Source: Neorhizobium sp. UBA3556
GTDB taxonomy: Bacteria > Pseudomonadota > Alphaproteobacteria > Rhizobiales > Rhizobiaceae
Assembly: GCA_002376235.1 (NCBI GenBank)
Contig: DFNX01000016.1
Span: forward strand, 1,426,001 to 1,490,000
Direction: 5' to 3'
Length of the DNA: 64,000 nt
In this document: in pieces, positions 27,443-35,376 of the stretch
Position numbering within the stretch: the stretch's first letter is position 1
How the letters are laid out: each line of letters begins with the position of its first letter
Position numbers and translations under genes: made by a program
The notes under the pieces: generated by a model
The model's database searches: none
Told to the model about the DNA's origin: nothing
The model's input: only the letters and a program-made list of their open reading frames with translations

Positions 27443-27736
27443 ATGGTCTTCAAACATCAGAAATTTTACGAAGCGCCACCGGAAATCGAAGTCGAATTTC
27501 CGGGAAGGGCAATGTTGGAGGTAGCCGTTTCCGACGCACTTGCCTCGTCCGGTGGCATCGATGCAAGCGATGTCATGGTGACCGCAAGCGGCACGACCAT
27601 CACACTCTCAGGCTCCGTCCTCAGGAAGGAAGAGCTTGCGCGCGCGGAAGAAGTTGCTCGCAGTGTCGAAGGTGTCACCGAGGTCAGGAATGACATCGCA
27701 CTGACCGGGCTGGATCAGGTTCAGCGCGGCATTTGA
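27443..27736 (+). CDS. BON-domain protein
   Basis: 97 aa from ATG 27443 with GGGAGG 7 nt upstream. After a short charged leader, residues ~25-92 form one BON domain: VSDALASSGGIDASDVMVTA, TTITLSGSVLRKEELARAEE, then VEGVTEVRNDI. There is no signal peptide, so this is a cytoplasmic BON protein unlike OsmY. BON modules bind membranes or ligands and often accompany osmotic or envelope stress. It follows the hybrid kinase by 67 bp on the same strand and could share its transcript. Confidence 0.82.
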   Translation: MVFKHQKFYEAPPEIEVEFPGRAMLEVAVSDALASSGGIDASDVMVTASGTTITLSGSVLRKEELARAEEVARSVEGVTEVRNDIALTGLDQVQRGI

Positions 27737-27782
27737 TCCGTTCCACCGACGGCTGCACACGTCATGCGACATGGAGACAGTA

Positions 27783-28058
27783 ATGCTGGAAGACGAGAGG
27801 CCGGATCCGTTCGGTGTCGCGAACGGCGCACAGAAAATGGCGTACCGAACAGTACTTCAGGCATTAGTCGAACATGCGAGTAGGACCGATCCGGACATGC
27901 GGGATCGCATAACCGACGCCGTCGATGCCTATCTGGCAAGGCTTGGCCCTCAATCGCAGCTTGAACGCGATTTTGCCAATCGGGCGAAAGCCTCGGTCGA
28001 GGCTCTCATCCAGCCGCCAATTTCCTATGGCGGCAAGCCTGATCCTGCAAAGGATTGA
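27783..28058 (+). CDS. Hypothetical protein, 91 aa
   Basis: The ATG at 27783 (MLEDERPDPFGVANGAQKMAY) has GGAGACA just ahead, so the four-codon-longer reading is rejected. The protein is mostly helical and acidic (RDRITDAVDAYLARLG, LERDFANRAKASVEALI), with no membrane segment. No family recognised. It sits 46 bp after the BON gene on the same strand and its stop is 2 bp from the convergent stop of the 449-aa gene. Confidence 0.65.
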   Translation: MLEDERPDPFGVANGAQKMAYRTVLQALVEHASRTDPDMRDRITDAVDAYLARLGPQSQLERDFANRAKASVEALIQPPISYGGKPDPAKD

Positions 28059-28060
28059 CG

Positions 28061-29410
28061 TCAGGCGACTTCGCGGCTGGCTTCCTCGGCGGCCTCTGCG
28101 TGAGACGCATTCAGGCGGCGGGCGACGATGTCGTGGTTGAGCCACTGAACCGGGCCGGTCGGCTCGGAAGATTCGGCGAAGATCAGCTTGCCGGTGGCTT
28201 CCACGACGAAAACGCTCAGGAGATCGCTGATCAGAGCCTTGCCGTCGCGATGCATCTGGGAAATCTCGTTCGACGTCGAGATGGTGAGATCAGCCTGATC
28301 CTGGCTGTTGGCCATCGGCCACGCCGAGAAGTCGTAGAACGGGCGCATCACGGCGCTGCCCTGCATGTCGGTGATCTTCTTGAGAACGTCCTTCATAGAG
28401 AACTCGTCTTTCAGAAGCTTCTCGCAGGCCTGCCACTGGCTTTCAGCCCATGCACCGCCGTTTTCCTTCTTCAGCGCGAGCAGCAGCGGGATCAGCGGAA
28501 GCTCGATACCGGTGAAGACGTCGGAAGAATTGGTGCGGATTTCGGGACAATTGTAGACGCTTGCCTTGATGCCTGCGCCCCATGCCTTTTCAGCGATGCC
28601 TTCGAGACGCATCTTGGCATAACCCTGGGTGTAGTTCGTATAGGTCTGCCAGCGATAATCGCCGTCGATCAGCACCGCGGTGCCGTGGTAACCATAGGCA
28701 GTGTAACGAACCTGGTTGCCGGCAGCCTCGACGCGCGCACGGATCTTGGCGCTGGCATCGATCAAATGCTGGAAGGTGATGGCGGAAACTTCGTCGAAAT
28801 TCTGCAGGATGAGCTTGCCAAGATCGCTTTCGATCAGCGCCTGCGAAGACATGTGACGCGCAGCCGTGCCCTTGTAGATACGGTTGGCAATGACGAGGAA
28901 GACCTTCGCCTTGGGAATGCCGCCGGCCATCGTGTGAGCGAAAAAGACGTTGCGGCCTTCGCCGATCATGCCATCGAGCACGGTCATCACTTCGGCAACG
29001 GCATTCTTGAACCGCGCGGTGCCTGCATCCCGGCACTTCTGAATATAATCCCAGTCGAGCTTTTCGCTCTGCCAGTTATCCAGTGTCAGCTTGGTCAGAA
29101 GTTCGGTCGGCGTCGGTCCGCCTTCAGGCGAATCGAGATCGAAGCCGGCCATGACCGGGATATTGATGATCTTGCCGCCGAGCCGTACTTCGGCTTCCGC
29201 GAGTTCTTCCGGGTTCAGCGGGCGAAGCGCGTTGTTCTCGTCGCGCCGTCCGACTGTGACACCGACGATCTCCATGCCGGCGCGCTTGGCTTCGTCGAGA
29301 AGACCGGTCGCATATCCGCGACCGAACAATTCGCCGAAGAGAACAAAAACGTCGCCCTTACGAAAGACGGTGTTCTCTGCGAGGCGATTTACTGCGACTG
29401 GGTTCTTCAT
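28061..29410 (-). CDS. Conserved 449-aa protein, possible Rossmann-fold reductase (FabMG-like)
   Basis: 449 aa, ATG at 29410. The N-terminus resembles a nucleotide-binding turn, FVLFGELFGRGYATGLLDEA, with a strand after it (GMEIVGVTVGRRDE). Later segments are FAHTMAGGIPKAKVFLVIANR, ASVYNCPEIRTNSSDVFTGIE and DFSAWPMANSQDQADLTIST, highly regular and without signal peptide or membrane helices. I recall similar rhizobial proteins annotated as enoyl-ACP reductase FabMG-family, but I see no classical Tyr-x3-Lys catalytic pair, so this name is tentative. No lipid gene is adjacent. It is a single-gene unit. Confidence 0.5.
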   Translation of the reverse strand: MKNPVAVNRLAENTVFRKGDVFVLFGELFGRGYATGLLDEAKRAGMEIVGVTVGRRDENNALRPLNPEELAEAEVRLGGKIINIPVMAGFDLDSPEGGPTPTELLTKLTLDNWQSEKLDWDYIQKCRDAGTARFKNAVAEVMTVLDGMIGEGRNVFFAHTMAGGIPKAKVFLVIANRIYKGTAARHMSSQALIESDLGKLILQNFDEVSAITFQHLIDASAKIRARVEAAGNQVRYTAYGYHGTAVLIDGDYRWQTYTNYTQGYAKMRLEGIAEKAWGAGIKASVYNCPEIRTNSSDVFTGIELPLIPLLLALKKENGGAWAESQWQACEKLLKDEFSMKDVLKKITDMQGSAVMRPFYDFSAWPMANSQDQADLTISTSNEISQMHRDGKALISDLLSVFVVEATGKLIFAESSEPTGPVQWLNHDIVARRLNASHAEAAEEASREVA

Positions 29411-29568
29411 GCTGTCAGCTCTTTAGTCAATTTGATCATCGAGTCGTCACTCGAACAGGGTGTCGACAGTCTCATGACCGGAATGGCACGGAATAGGAAG
29501 TCATATTAAGTGACTGTACATTTCAAAGCGTGAACAAGGTCTCAATTGACCATGCACGAAAAGGGCAT

Positions 29569-29593
29569 GGCTGCGGCAAATCTCGCCGCAGCC
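29569..29593 (-). terminator. Terminator of the glucose dehydrogenase gene
   Basis: A perfect 9-bp stem, GGCTGCGGC with GCCGCAGCC and a 7-nt loop, begins 8 bp after the stop at 29601 on the minus strand. It is followed by ATGCCCTTTTCG. Confidence 0.7.
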
Positions 29594-29600
29594 TGCTCGC

Positions 29601-31943
29601 TTATCTGGGCAGTGCGTAGGCGATCACGTAATCGCCCGGTTTCGTGCCGACCGAACCGTGACCGCCGGCAACGATGACGACGAACTGACGGCCGTCCTCC
29701 ACTGCATAGGTCATCGGCGTTGCCTGCCCGCCCGCCGGCAACCGGGCTTCCCACAGCTGACGGCCACTGGTCAGGTTATAGGCGCGCAGATAATCGTCGA
29801 CCGCAGCACCGAGAAAGGCGACGCCGCCCTTGGTGATCATCGGCCCGCCGATCCCCGGCACACCCACCTTGAACGGCAGCGGCAGGGGCGTCATGTCCAT
29901 GACGGTGCCGTTGCGATGTTTGTAGGCGATCTCCCCGGTGCGCAGGTCGGCACCGGTAACATAACCCCATGGCGGCGCCTGGCACGGTATTTGAAGAGGT
30001 CCGAGGAACGGCCCCATGAACACACCATAGGGCGCGCCGTCATTGCGGTTCAACCCCTGTTCCGATCCCTTCTCGTCCTGTCCTTTCGGCGGGATGTCGG
30101 CACGCGGCACCAGTTTCGAGGTGAACGCCAGATAGGTCGGCATGCCGAACATCACCATCCGCTCGGGATCGACCGCGACCGAACCCCAGTTGAACGTGCC
30201 GAAATTGCCCGGATAGACGATCGTCCCATTGAGCGAAGGCGGCGTGTACTGCCCCTCATAATTCATCTGCTTCAGCCAGATGCGGCACACCATCTGGTCG
30301 AACATGGTGACACCCCACATGTCCCGGCCTTCCAGCGTGCGCGGCCGGAAATTGAGCGCCGAGATCGGCTGTGTCGGAGAGGCGTGATCCTCAGGGATCG
30401 TGCCGCCCGGCGCTGGCTGTTCGGTAACGGGTAGGATCGGCTCGCCGCTGCGACGGTCGAGCACATAGATATCACCCTGCTTGGTCGGACCGACCAGCGC
30501 CGGAACGACAGTATTGTCTGGCTTGGTGATGTTGATCAGCACCGGCTGGGCCGGCACGTCCATGTCCCACAGATCGTGATGCACCGTCTGGCGCACCCAG
30601 CGATCGGCACCAGTATTGATGTCGAGTGCTACGATCGACGACGAATATTTCTCGACATTTTCCGAGCGGCCCATGCCGAGCTGGTCCGGCACCTGGTTGC
30701 CGAGCGGAATGAAGACAAGGCCAAGCTCCTCATCGACAGAAAAGACCGACCAGCTGTTCGGCGAGTTGGTCGTATAGGTCTGGCCTTCCGGCAGCGGCTG
30801 TATCTGGCGCGGATTGCCCGAATCCCAGTTCCAGATCAGCTGCCCGGAATTGACGTCGAAGGCACGGATGACGCCCGACTGTTCCTCAGTCGAATAATTG
30901 TCGTTGACCGCCCCGCCGATGATGATCTTGTTGCCGACGATCGCCGGCGGCGAAGTCGAATAATAATAGCCGGCCGGATTGTACTTCATCCCCTTTTCGA
31001 GATGCAGCGTGCCGCCCTCGGCAAAGGATGTGCAAACCTCTCCGTTCTTCGCATCGAGCGCTATCAGGCGGGCATCCGCCGTCGGCAGATAGACGCGCTC
31101 GGCGCATGCTGCACCGGCTGCGGCGGCTTGATCCCTGTAGTAGCTGACGCCTCGGCAGGTCTGGTGCTGCCGGTCCGGGTTCATCCCGGAATTGGCATCA
31201 TATTTCCAGATTTGCTTGCCGGTCGCCGCATCGAGCGCGATCGCCAGGTTATGCGGCGTGCAGAGATAAAGCGCGTTGCCGATCTTGAGCGGCGTGACCT
31301 GATAGGTCGTCTCGCCCACATCGTCGGGCATTTTCACGTCGCCGGTCTGGTAACGCCAGACTTCTTGCAGACCGCCGACATTCTCCACATTGATCTGGTC
31401 GAGCGGCGAGTAGCGCTGGCCATAAGGTGTGCGACCATATTGATGCCATTCGCCATCCGGCACATTGCCGCCAAGCACCGGCGCTGCCGCAACCTTCTCT
31501 TCCGGAAGATCGCCACTCTGGTCGAGCGGATCGAAGAACATCGAAACGATGGCGAGGACGACGGCGGCCAAGACCGCGAGCGCAAGCGGCCGGGCAGTTG
31601 CACCGTAATGCGCGCCTGTCGGGCTGATAAAGCCGAGCGGGCGGCGGATCCACGGCGTGAGCAGCCACATGCCGAGCAAGATGATCACCCCACCGCGCGG
31701 ACCGAGTTGCCACCAGTCGAACCCGACCTCCCATATCGCCCAGATGAGTGAGGCGACGACGATCACCGCATAGACATGCAGCGCCAGAAGCTTGCGGGCA
31801 AAGAGAAGTGCCGCGACAATGAGAAAGCCAAGTCCGCAGAGAAGATAATAGGCGCTTCCGCCAAGCGAAAGCAGATAGACACCGCCGCCCGCAAGCGCGA
31901 TCCCCATCAGCGCGATGATAATTGCCGTGATCCGAATAGCCAT
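29601..31943 (-). CDS. gcd: Membrane-bound PQQ-dependent glucose dehydrogenase
   Basis: 780 aa from ATG 31943 (MAIRITAIIIALMG), with GAGGG 7 nt upstream. The frame is open to 32117 but that extension is not membrane-like. The first ~140 residues hold about five membrane helices. The rest is the periplasmic eight-bladed quinoprotein propeller, with WHQYGRTPYGQRYSPLDQIN at its start, CTPHNLAIALDAATGKQIWKYD, the QTCRGVSYY segment, QTVHHDLWDMDVPAQPVLI and YNLTSGRQLWEARLPAGGQ near the end. It oxidises glucose to gluconolactone and passes electrons to ubiquinone. PQQ and calcium are needed, and no pqq gene is in the window, so cofactor must come from elsewhere or outside. Length and blades are complete. 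Confidence 0.93.
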   Translation of the reverse strand: MAIRITAIIIALMGIALAGGGVYLLSLGGSAYYLLCGLGFLIVAALLFARKLLALHVYAVIVVASLIWAIWEVGFDWWQLGPRGGVIILLGMWLLTPWIRRPLGFISPTGAHYGATARPLALAVLAAVVLAIVSMFFDPLDQSGDLPEEKVAAAPVLGGNVPDGEWHQYGRTPYGQRYSPLDQINVENVGGLQEVWRYQTGDVKMPDDVGETTYQVTPLKIGNALYLCTPHNLAIALDAATGKQIWKYDANSGMNPDRQHQTCRGVSYYRDQAAAAGAACAERVYLPTADARLIALDAKNGEVCTSFAEGGTLHLEKGMKYNPAGYYYSTSPPAIVGNKIIIGGAVNDNYSTEEQSGVIRAFDVNSGQLIWNWDSGNPRQIQPLPEGQTYTTNSPNSWSVFSVDEELGLVFIPLGNQVPDQLGMGRSENVEKYSSSIVALDINTGADRWVRQTVHHDLWDMDVPAQPVLINITKPDNTVVPALVGPTKQGDIYVLDRRSGEPILPVTEQPAPGGTIPEDHASPTQPISALNFRPRTLEGRDMWGVTMFDQMVCRIWLKQMNYEGQYTPPSLNGTIVYPGNFGTFNWGSVAVDPERMVMFGMPTYLAFTSKLVPRADIPPKGQDEKGSEQGLNRNDGAPYGVFMGPFLGPLQIPCQAPPWGYVTGADLRTGEIAYKHRNGTVMDMTPLPLPFKVGVPGIGGPMITKGGVAFLGAAVDDYLRAYNLTSGRQLWEARLPAGGQATPMTYAVEDGRQFVVIVAGGHGSVGTKPGDYVIAYALPR

Positions 31944-32199
31944 GAGCACCCTCGTCATGTCTCGATAAAGCGGTAGAAGACGCTCTGCCCGCCCACGCCC
32001 TTGGAGCCCGCTCTCAGGTGAATATCCGAACCGGTCCGGCGCAAAACGTAAATTAGGAGAAACCGCTGGAAAGGACAGAGGCCGGAACACGCAATGCGGC
32101 AGGATTGTACCAGTCATCGTCAGCAGATCCCGAAAGCCGCCTTGAAAACCTCATGCAGCCCCTATGTCTATTCTTGAGGATGAGGAGTTTTCACACAGC

Positions 32200-32925
32200 A
32201 TGCCTTATGAACTCTACTACTGGGATGGCATCCAGGGCCGCGGTGAATTTGTCCGCCTCGCCCTGGAAGACGCAGGCGCGAAATATATCGACAAGTGCCG
32301 CAGTTCGACCGGCACGCAGACAATGATGGAATTCCTGAAAGGGAGCCATGGGCACGACCAGATGCCTTTCGCCCCGCCCTTCCTCAAGGACGGCGAACTG
32401 GTAATCTCCCATGTCGCCAATATCCTGCTTTATCTAGGCCCGAGGCTGGGCCTTCTTCCCGACGACGAGAAGAACCACCTCATCGCCAACGGGCTGCAGC
32501 TGACGATCACGGATTTTGTTGCCGAGGTGCATGACGCGCATCACCCGATCAGCACAGGCGACTATTACGAGGATCAGAAGACGGAAGCCAAGGCACGTTC
32601 TGCGGCTTTCATCAGGGACCGTATACCGAAATTCCTCGGCTATTTCGAGCGCATCCTGTCCACCAATTCGACAGGCGACGGGTTCGTCATCGGCAACGGA
32701 TTGACCTATGTCGACCTGTCGCTGTTTCAGGTGTTGGAAGGTCTTAATTACGCCTTCCCCAAGGCGATGAAAGCGGTGGAGGATGATTATCCCCGCCTTG
32801 CCTTACTTCGCGACAGAGTTTCGAAAAGGCCGGGTATCGCCGCCTATCTGAAATCCGAACGCCGCCTTCCATTCAGCGAATCCGGGATTTTCCGACACTA
32901 TCCCGAACTCGACCTGAACAGCTGA
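32200..32925 (+). CDS. Glutathione S-transferase family protein
   Basis: 241 aa. I choose ATG 32200 (MPYELYYWDGIQGRG) because the thioredoxin-like fold starts there; GAGGATGAGGAG lies 12 nt upstream. The frame also offers ATG 32164. The N-terminal GSH-binding domain has YELYYWDGIQGRGEFVRLAL and the cis-Pro region FAPPFLKDGELVISHVANI. The C-terminal helical domain has LTYVDLSLFQVLEGL. It most resembles sigma/alpha-like GSTs, with a tyrosine near residue 6 as the likely catalytic side chain. It would conjugate or reduce with glutathione. The gene is convergent with sodC, with only 2 bp between stops. Confidence 0.85.
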   Translation: MPYELYYWDGIQGRGEFVRLALEDAGAKYIDKCRSSTGTQTMMEFLKGSHGHDQMPFAPPFLKDGELVISHVANILLYLGPRLGLLPDDEKNHLIANGLQLTITDFVAEVHDAHHPISTGDYYEDQKTEAKARSAAFIRDRIPKFLGYFERILSTNSTGDGFVIGNGLTYVDLSLFQVLEGLNYAFPKAMKAVEDDYPRLALLRDRVSKRPGIAAYLKSERRLPFSESGIFRHYPELDLNS

Positions 32926-32927
32926 CC

Positions 32928-33443
32928 TTATTCGATGACGGCGCAGGCAAGCCGCTTGCCGGCATTGCCGGAGGGCTGGCCGGAATAATCGTCGGGATTG
33001 GCATGGATCATCAATGCCCTGCCTTTGATGGCACTGTCGCCATCTTCCAGCGTAACCGCCGTGTTGAACACCTGCGCCCTGAGCGTGCCATCGGCTGGCA
33101 CATACTGGTTCGGCATATCGCCGGCATGCTGCCCCTTCGCAGTCAGATAACCATGGTCCGCATTGGTGGGATTGAAGTGACCGCCTGCCGATTCATGGCC
33201 GGTCGTATGATCGCAAGTCCCTGTCTGATGCACATGGAAAGCGACCCACTGACCGGGCGGTAATCCGGTGATCTCGACGGCGATCATCACGCCGGCCTTG
33301 GTACCTGTAAGGTCTGCGGTACCTATCTCCTTGCCATCCGCGCCGACGAACCTGGCTGCCCCCTTGGAAGCATCCTGGCTCATCGCCATGCCTGGCAAAA
33401 TGGTGACAGCAGCCGCAAAAGCTGCGGTGAAAAGATATGTCAT
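32928..33443 (-). CDS. sodC: Periplasmic Cu/Zn superoxide dismutase
   Basis: 171 aa with signal peptide (FTAAFAAAVTILPGMAMSQ). It converts superoxide to peroxide and oxygen in the periplasm. Copper and zinc ligands are all visible: AFHVHQTG, GGHFNPTNADHGY, GQHAGDMP and ALMIHANPDD. The family signature at the end reads GNAGKRLACAVIE. Two cysteines (TGTCDH and LACAV) can form the usual disulfide. It starts 28 bp after the stop of the ECF sigma gene and is probably cotranscribed with it, which puts it under the stress sigma factor itself. Confidence 0.95.
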   Translation of the reverse strand: MTYLFTAAFAAAVTILPGMAMSQDASKGAARFVGADGKEIGTADLTGTKAGVMIAVEITGLPPGQWVAFHVHQTGTCDHTTGHESAGGHFNPTNADHGYLTAKGQHAGDMPNQYVPADGTLRAQVFNTAVTLEDGDSAIKGRALMIHANPDDYSGQPSGNAGKRLACAVIE

Positions 33444-33471
33444 GGAGTTCTCCTGTTTTATGAAACGGGAT

Positions 33472-33978
33472 TTAACCCGCCTCTTCCCCCAGCTCCTGCA
33501 ATATCTGGTGGCGTGCGCGGTTGAGCCGGCTCTTCACCGTTCCGACCGCGCAATCGCAGATCACCGCCGTCGCCTCATAGCTCTCGCCGAGGATGGCCAC
33601 CAGCGTCAGCACTTCGCGATAATGCGGCGGAAGTTTTTGAAGGGCACGCTGCACTTCGCGCGCCCGCGCCGCCATTTCCTGCGAGGCGGCGATCGGCGTA
33701 TCGCCGGAGACATTCTCCTCCACACCCGGCGCCTCGCGGCCAAGGATTTTCGATCGTGTATAGAAGGTGTTGCGCATGATCGTGAATAGCCACGATTTGA
33801 GCTTGGTGCCTCGCTCGAACTTGTCGAGATTGGCAAGCGCTTTCATCAATGTTTCCTGCACCAAATCGTCCGCATCCGAGGGATTGCGGCAGAAGGTGCG
33901 GGCAAATGCGCGAAGAGCCGGTATCAGCCTGACTATATCTTGACGAGCAGGGTCACCGTTCAACTGTGAGTCAGACAC
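33472..33978 (-). CDS. ECF RNA polymerase sigma factor, EcfG-like (general stress response)
   Basis: 168 aa from GTG 33978 (MSDSQLNGD), with GAGGT upstream. Region 2 has IPALRAFARTFCRNPSDADDLVQETLMKAL and KSWLFTIMRNTFYTR. Region 4 has LPPHYREVLTLVAILGESYE then CAVGTVKSRLNRAR, a form typical of the EcfG (ECF15) group of alphaproteobacteria. It would direct RNA polymerase to GGAAC...CGTT promoters after release from a NepR anti-sigma factor by phosphorylated PhyR. A perfect such promoter precedes its own gene. A NepR-like gene lies 556 bp away on the opposite strand. PhyR is not in the window, so this may be a second EcfG copy. Confidence 0.82.
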   Translation of the reverse strand: MSDSQLNGDPARQDIVRLIPALRAFARTFCRNPSDADDLVQETLMKALANLDKFERGTKLKSWLFTIMRNTFYTRSKILGREAPGVEENVSGDTPIAASQEMAARAREVQRALQKLPPHYREVLTLVAILGESYEATAVICDCAVGTVKSRLNRARHQILQELGEEAG

Positions 33979-34025
33979 CGTTGCCTACCTCTCCTTACGC
34001 ATCAGGGCTGAATTGACGGGTGGCA

Positions 34026-34051
34026 AACGCATGCATTCGCCTTTTGGTTCC
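34026..34051 (-). promoter_or_regulatory. EcfG-type promoter of the sigma factor-sodC operon
   Basis: On the minus strand, GGAAC (34051-34047), a 17-nt spacer, and CGTT (34029-34026). The -10 element is 47 bp before the GTG at 33978. An exact consensus match implies autoregulation. Confidence 0.82.
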
Positions 34052-34079
34052 GAAAACTTGAGACCTGTTTTGACGCGGC

Positions 34080-34105
34080 GGAACAAAGCCCGAGCGCCAC
34101 CCGTT
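34080..34105 (+). promoter_or_regulatory. EcfG-type promoter of the 68-aa protein gene
   Basis: GGAAC (34080-34084), 17-nt spacer, CGTT (34102-34105), 38 bp before the ATG at 34144. Its -35 lies 28 bp from the -35 of the divergent sigma-gene promoter. Confidence 0.8.
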
Positions 34106-34143
34106 TTTATCTTCACGACCACTCGAGCATTGGAGACGAGGCC

Positions 34144-34350
34144 ATGGCCATGAACAAAGACTCGCCGAACACGACATCGCGCGAAGACCAACGCAAACGG
34201 ACCGAGGAATCCGCACGCGCCAAGGGAGATCGGCAAGATCTGGAGGAACAGCTGAACGAAGGGCTGGAAGATACATTTCCGGCAAGCGACCCGGTTGCCA
34301 CCAGCACGACCTCCATTCCTGCCGGCACGCCGAAGCCACCCAAACACTGA
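34144..34350 (+). CDS. Small acidic protein, 68 aa, stress-regulon candidate
   Basis: The ATG at 34144 follows GGAGACGAGGCC. The protein is very hydrophilic, with a charged helical stretch (REDQRKRTEESARAKGDRQD) and then LEEQLNEGLEDTFPASDPVA, a pattern seen in many small uncharacterised rhizobial proteins, often with the same EGLEDTFPASDP core. The C-terminus is Thr/Pro rich and looks disordered. It is transcribed divergently from the sigma gene from its own EcfG-type promoter. Function unknown. Confidence 0.75.
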   Translation: MAMNKDSPNTTSREDQRKRTEESARAKGDRQDLEEQLNEGLEDTFPASDPVATSTTSIPAGTPKPPKH

Positions 34351-34533
34351 ACCTGACCGATCTTTGATGGGCGGAGCACCTCGCGGTCCCGCCCATTCCC
34401 TTGTTTGTCACCGCCTGTGACATTTTCGGGATTTTGAGACGCTCCGTCTTGCTGTATGGAAGTCTAATGTAACTTTACATCTGGATGTCGGTTGCCGGGT
34501 CTGCGTTCGGCGCCTCTCAAATCAGGGGTCGGA

Positions 34534-34704
34534 ATGGCGAAGGAAAATGCTCAGGTCGATGAGCGGGAGGCAAGAATGGGACGCCGCGTCAACGGCAAGG
34601 TCTCCGGCCTGCTGACGGAGATAGAGAAGGAAGACATTCCCGATCGCCTTCTCGACCTTGCCCGACAGCTGCAGACCGCCCTTAACGAGAAGCTGGAACG
34701 CTAG
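34534..34704 (+). CDS. NepR-like small protein, possible anti-sigma factor (56 aa)
   Basis: ATG 34534 after GGGGTCGGA. The core, LLTEIEKEDIPDRLLDLARQ, resembles NepR anti-sigma factors, where a helix with hydrophobic spacing is followed by V/I-P-D/S-R-x-L-x-L-L-x-Q-L. The flanks are charged and likely disordered, also as in NepR. NepR holds EcfG inactive and is captured by phosphorylated PhyR. The gene lies close to an EcfG-like sigma gene but on the opposite strand, with its own upstream region. No exact EcfG promoter precedes it: the nearest GGAA is GGAAG near 34457. The similarity rests on ~20 residues, so the call is moderate. Confidence 0.5.
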   Translation: MAKENAQVDEREARMGRRVNGKVSGLLTEIEKEDIPDRLLDLARQLQTALNEKLER

Positions 34705-34753
34705 ACTGCCTCCGGCAGCTTTTCTGCCCGATTGTCCGCAACCGTACAGTCGC

Positions 34754-34778
34754 GGAACCAAGGTCACCTCCCACGGTT
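34754..34778 (+). promoter_or_regulatory. EcfG-type promoter (variant) of the YciE-like gene
   Basis: GGAAC (34754-34758), then 17 nt, then GTT (34776-34778), preceded by G instead of the usual C. It is 45 bp before the ATG at 34824. Confidence 0.6.
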
Positions 34779-34823
34779 AGACGACCGCAATGTCAACCGG
34801 AAAATCGATAGGGAGAAACCAGG

Positions 34824-35324
34824 ATGGCGACGTCAAAGACGCTTGATGACCTTTTCTACGAAACCCTCAAGGACATTTATTACGCCGAACGACAGATCGT
34901 GAAGGCGCTGCCGAAAATGGCGCGCGGCGCTCAGGATCCGAAACTGAAAGCCGCCTTCGAGACCCATAGGGAAGAAACCGAAGGTCAGATCGAGCGGCTC
35001 AAGCAGGTTTTCGAGATCCTCGGCAAACGTGCCCAAGGCAAGACCTGCGATGCAATCGAAGGAATTCTGTCCGAAGGGGAAGAGATCCTTGACGAATTCA
35101 AGGGCACGCCCGCCCTCGATGCCGGTCTTCTGGCCGCCGCCCAGGCTGTCGAACACTACGAGATCAGCCGATATGGCACACTTCGTGCGTGGGCTTTGCA
35201 ATTGGGCATGAAGGATGCGGCAAAGCTGCTGGATGAAACTTTGCAGGAAGAGGCAAGGACCGACGACCTGCTGACGGATCTCGCCGAAAGCGCCGTCAAC
35301 GCAGCGGCAAAAAAGGCTGCCTGA
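34824..35324 (+). CDS. Ferritin-like YciE/YciF-family (DUF892) protein
   Basis: 166 aa, ATG 34824 with AGGGAGAAACC upstream. A four-helix ferritin-like fold is expected. Helix 1 has LDDLFYETLKDIYYAERQIV, helix 2 HREETEGQIERLKQVFEILG, helix 3 LLAAAQAVEHYEISRYGTL and helix 4 LDETLQEEARTDDLLTDLA, with the Glu and His residues spaced as metal ligands (YAERQ, THREETE, EHYE, EEARTDD). Family members are induced by osmotic and general stress, and their biochemical role is unsettled. Good terminator directly after the stop. Confidence 0.9.
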   Translation: MATSKTLDDLFYETLKDIYYAERQIVKALPKMARGAQDPKLKAAFETHREETEGQIERLKQVFEILGKRAQGKTCDAIEGILSEGEEILDEFKGTPALDAGLLAAAQAVEHYEISRYGTLRAWALQLGMKDAAKLLDETLQEEARTDDLLTDLAESAVNAAAKKAA

Positions 35325-35344
35325 CACCGTAACTGCATGAAAAT

Positions 35345-35374
35345 AAAAGCCCGGATCGCTCCGGGCTTTTTATT
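35345..35374 (+). terminator. Rho-independent terminator after the YciE-like gene
   Basis: An 11-bp perfect stem, AAAAGCCCGGA (35345-35355) with TCCGGGCTTTT (35360-35370), has a TCGC loop and a T tract. It also lies just past the stop of the convergent DUF2188-like gene and may serve both. Confidence 0.93.
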
Positions 35375-35376
35375 GT

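Noticed and set aside
28055..29509. 484-codon plus-strand frame
   Set aside because: Antisense to the 449-aa gene, which has the more protein-like sequence and a normal start region.
32083..32110. GGAAC upstream of the GST gene
   Set aside because: No GTT at the required distance; the sequence there is TTGT. Not called as a stress promoter.
33985..34347. 120-codon minus-strand frame upstream of the sigma gene
   Set aside because: Overlaps the sigma promoter and is antisense to the 68-aa gene. No start signal and unlikely composition.
34440..34490. Possible EcfG promoter before the NepR-like gene
   Set aside because: The best candidate is GGAAG without CGTT at 16-18 nt.
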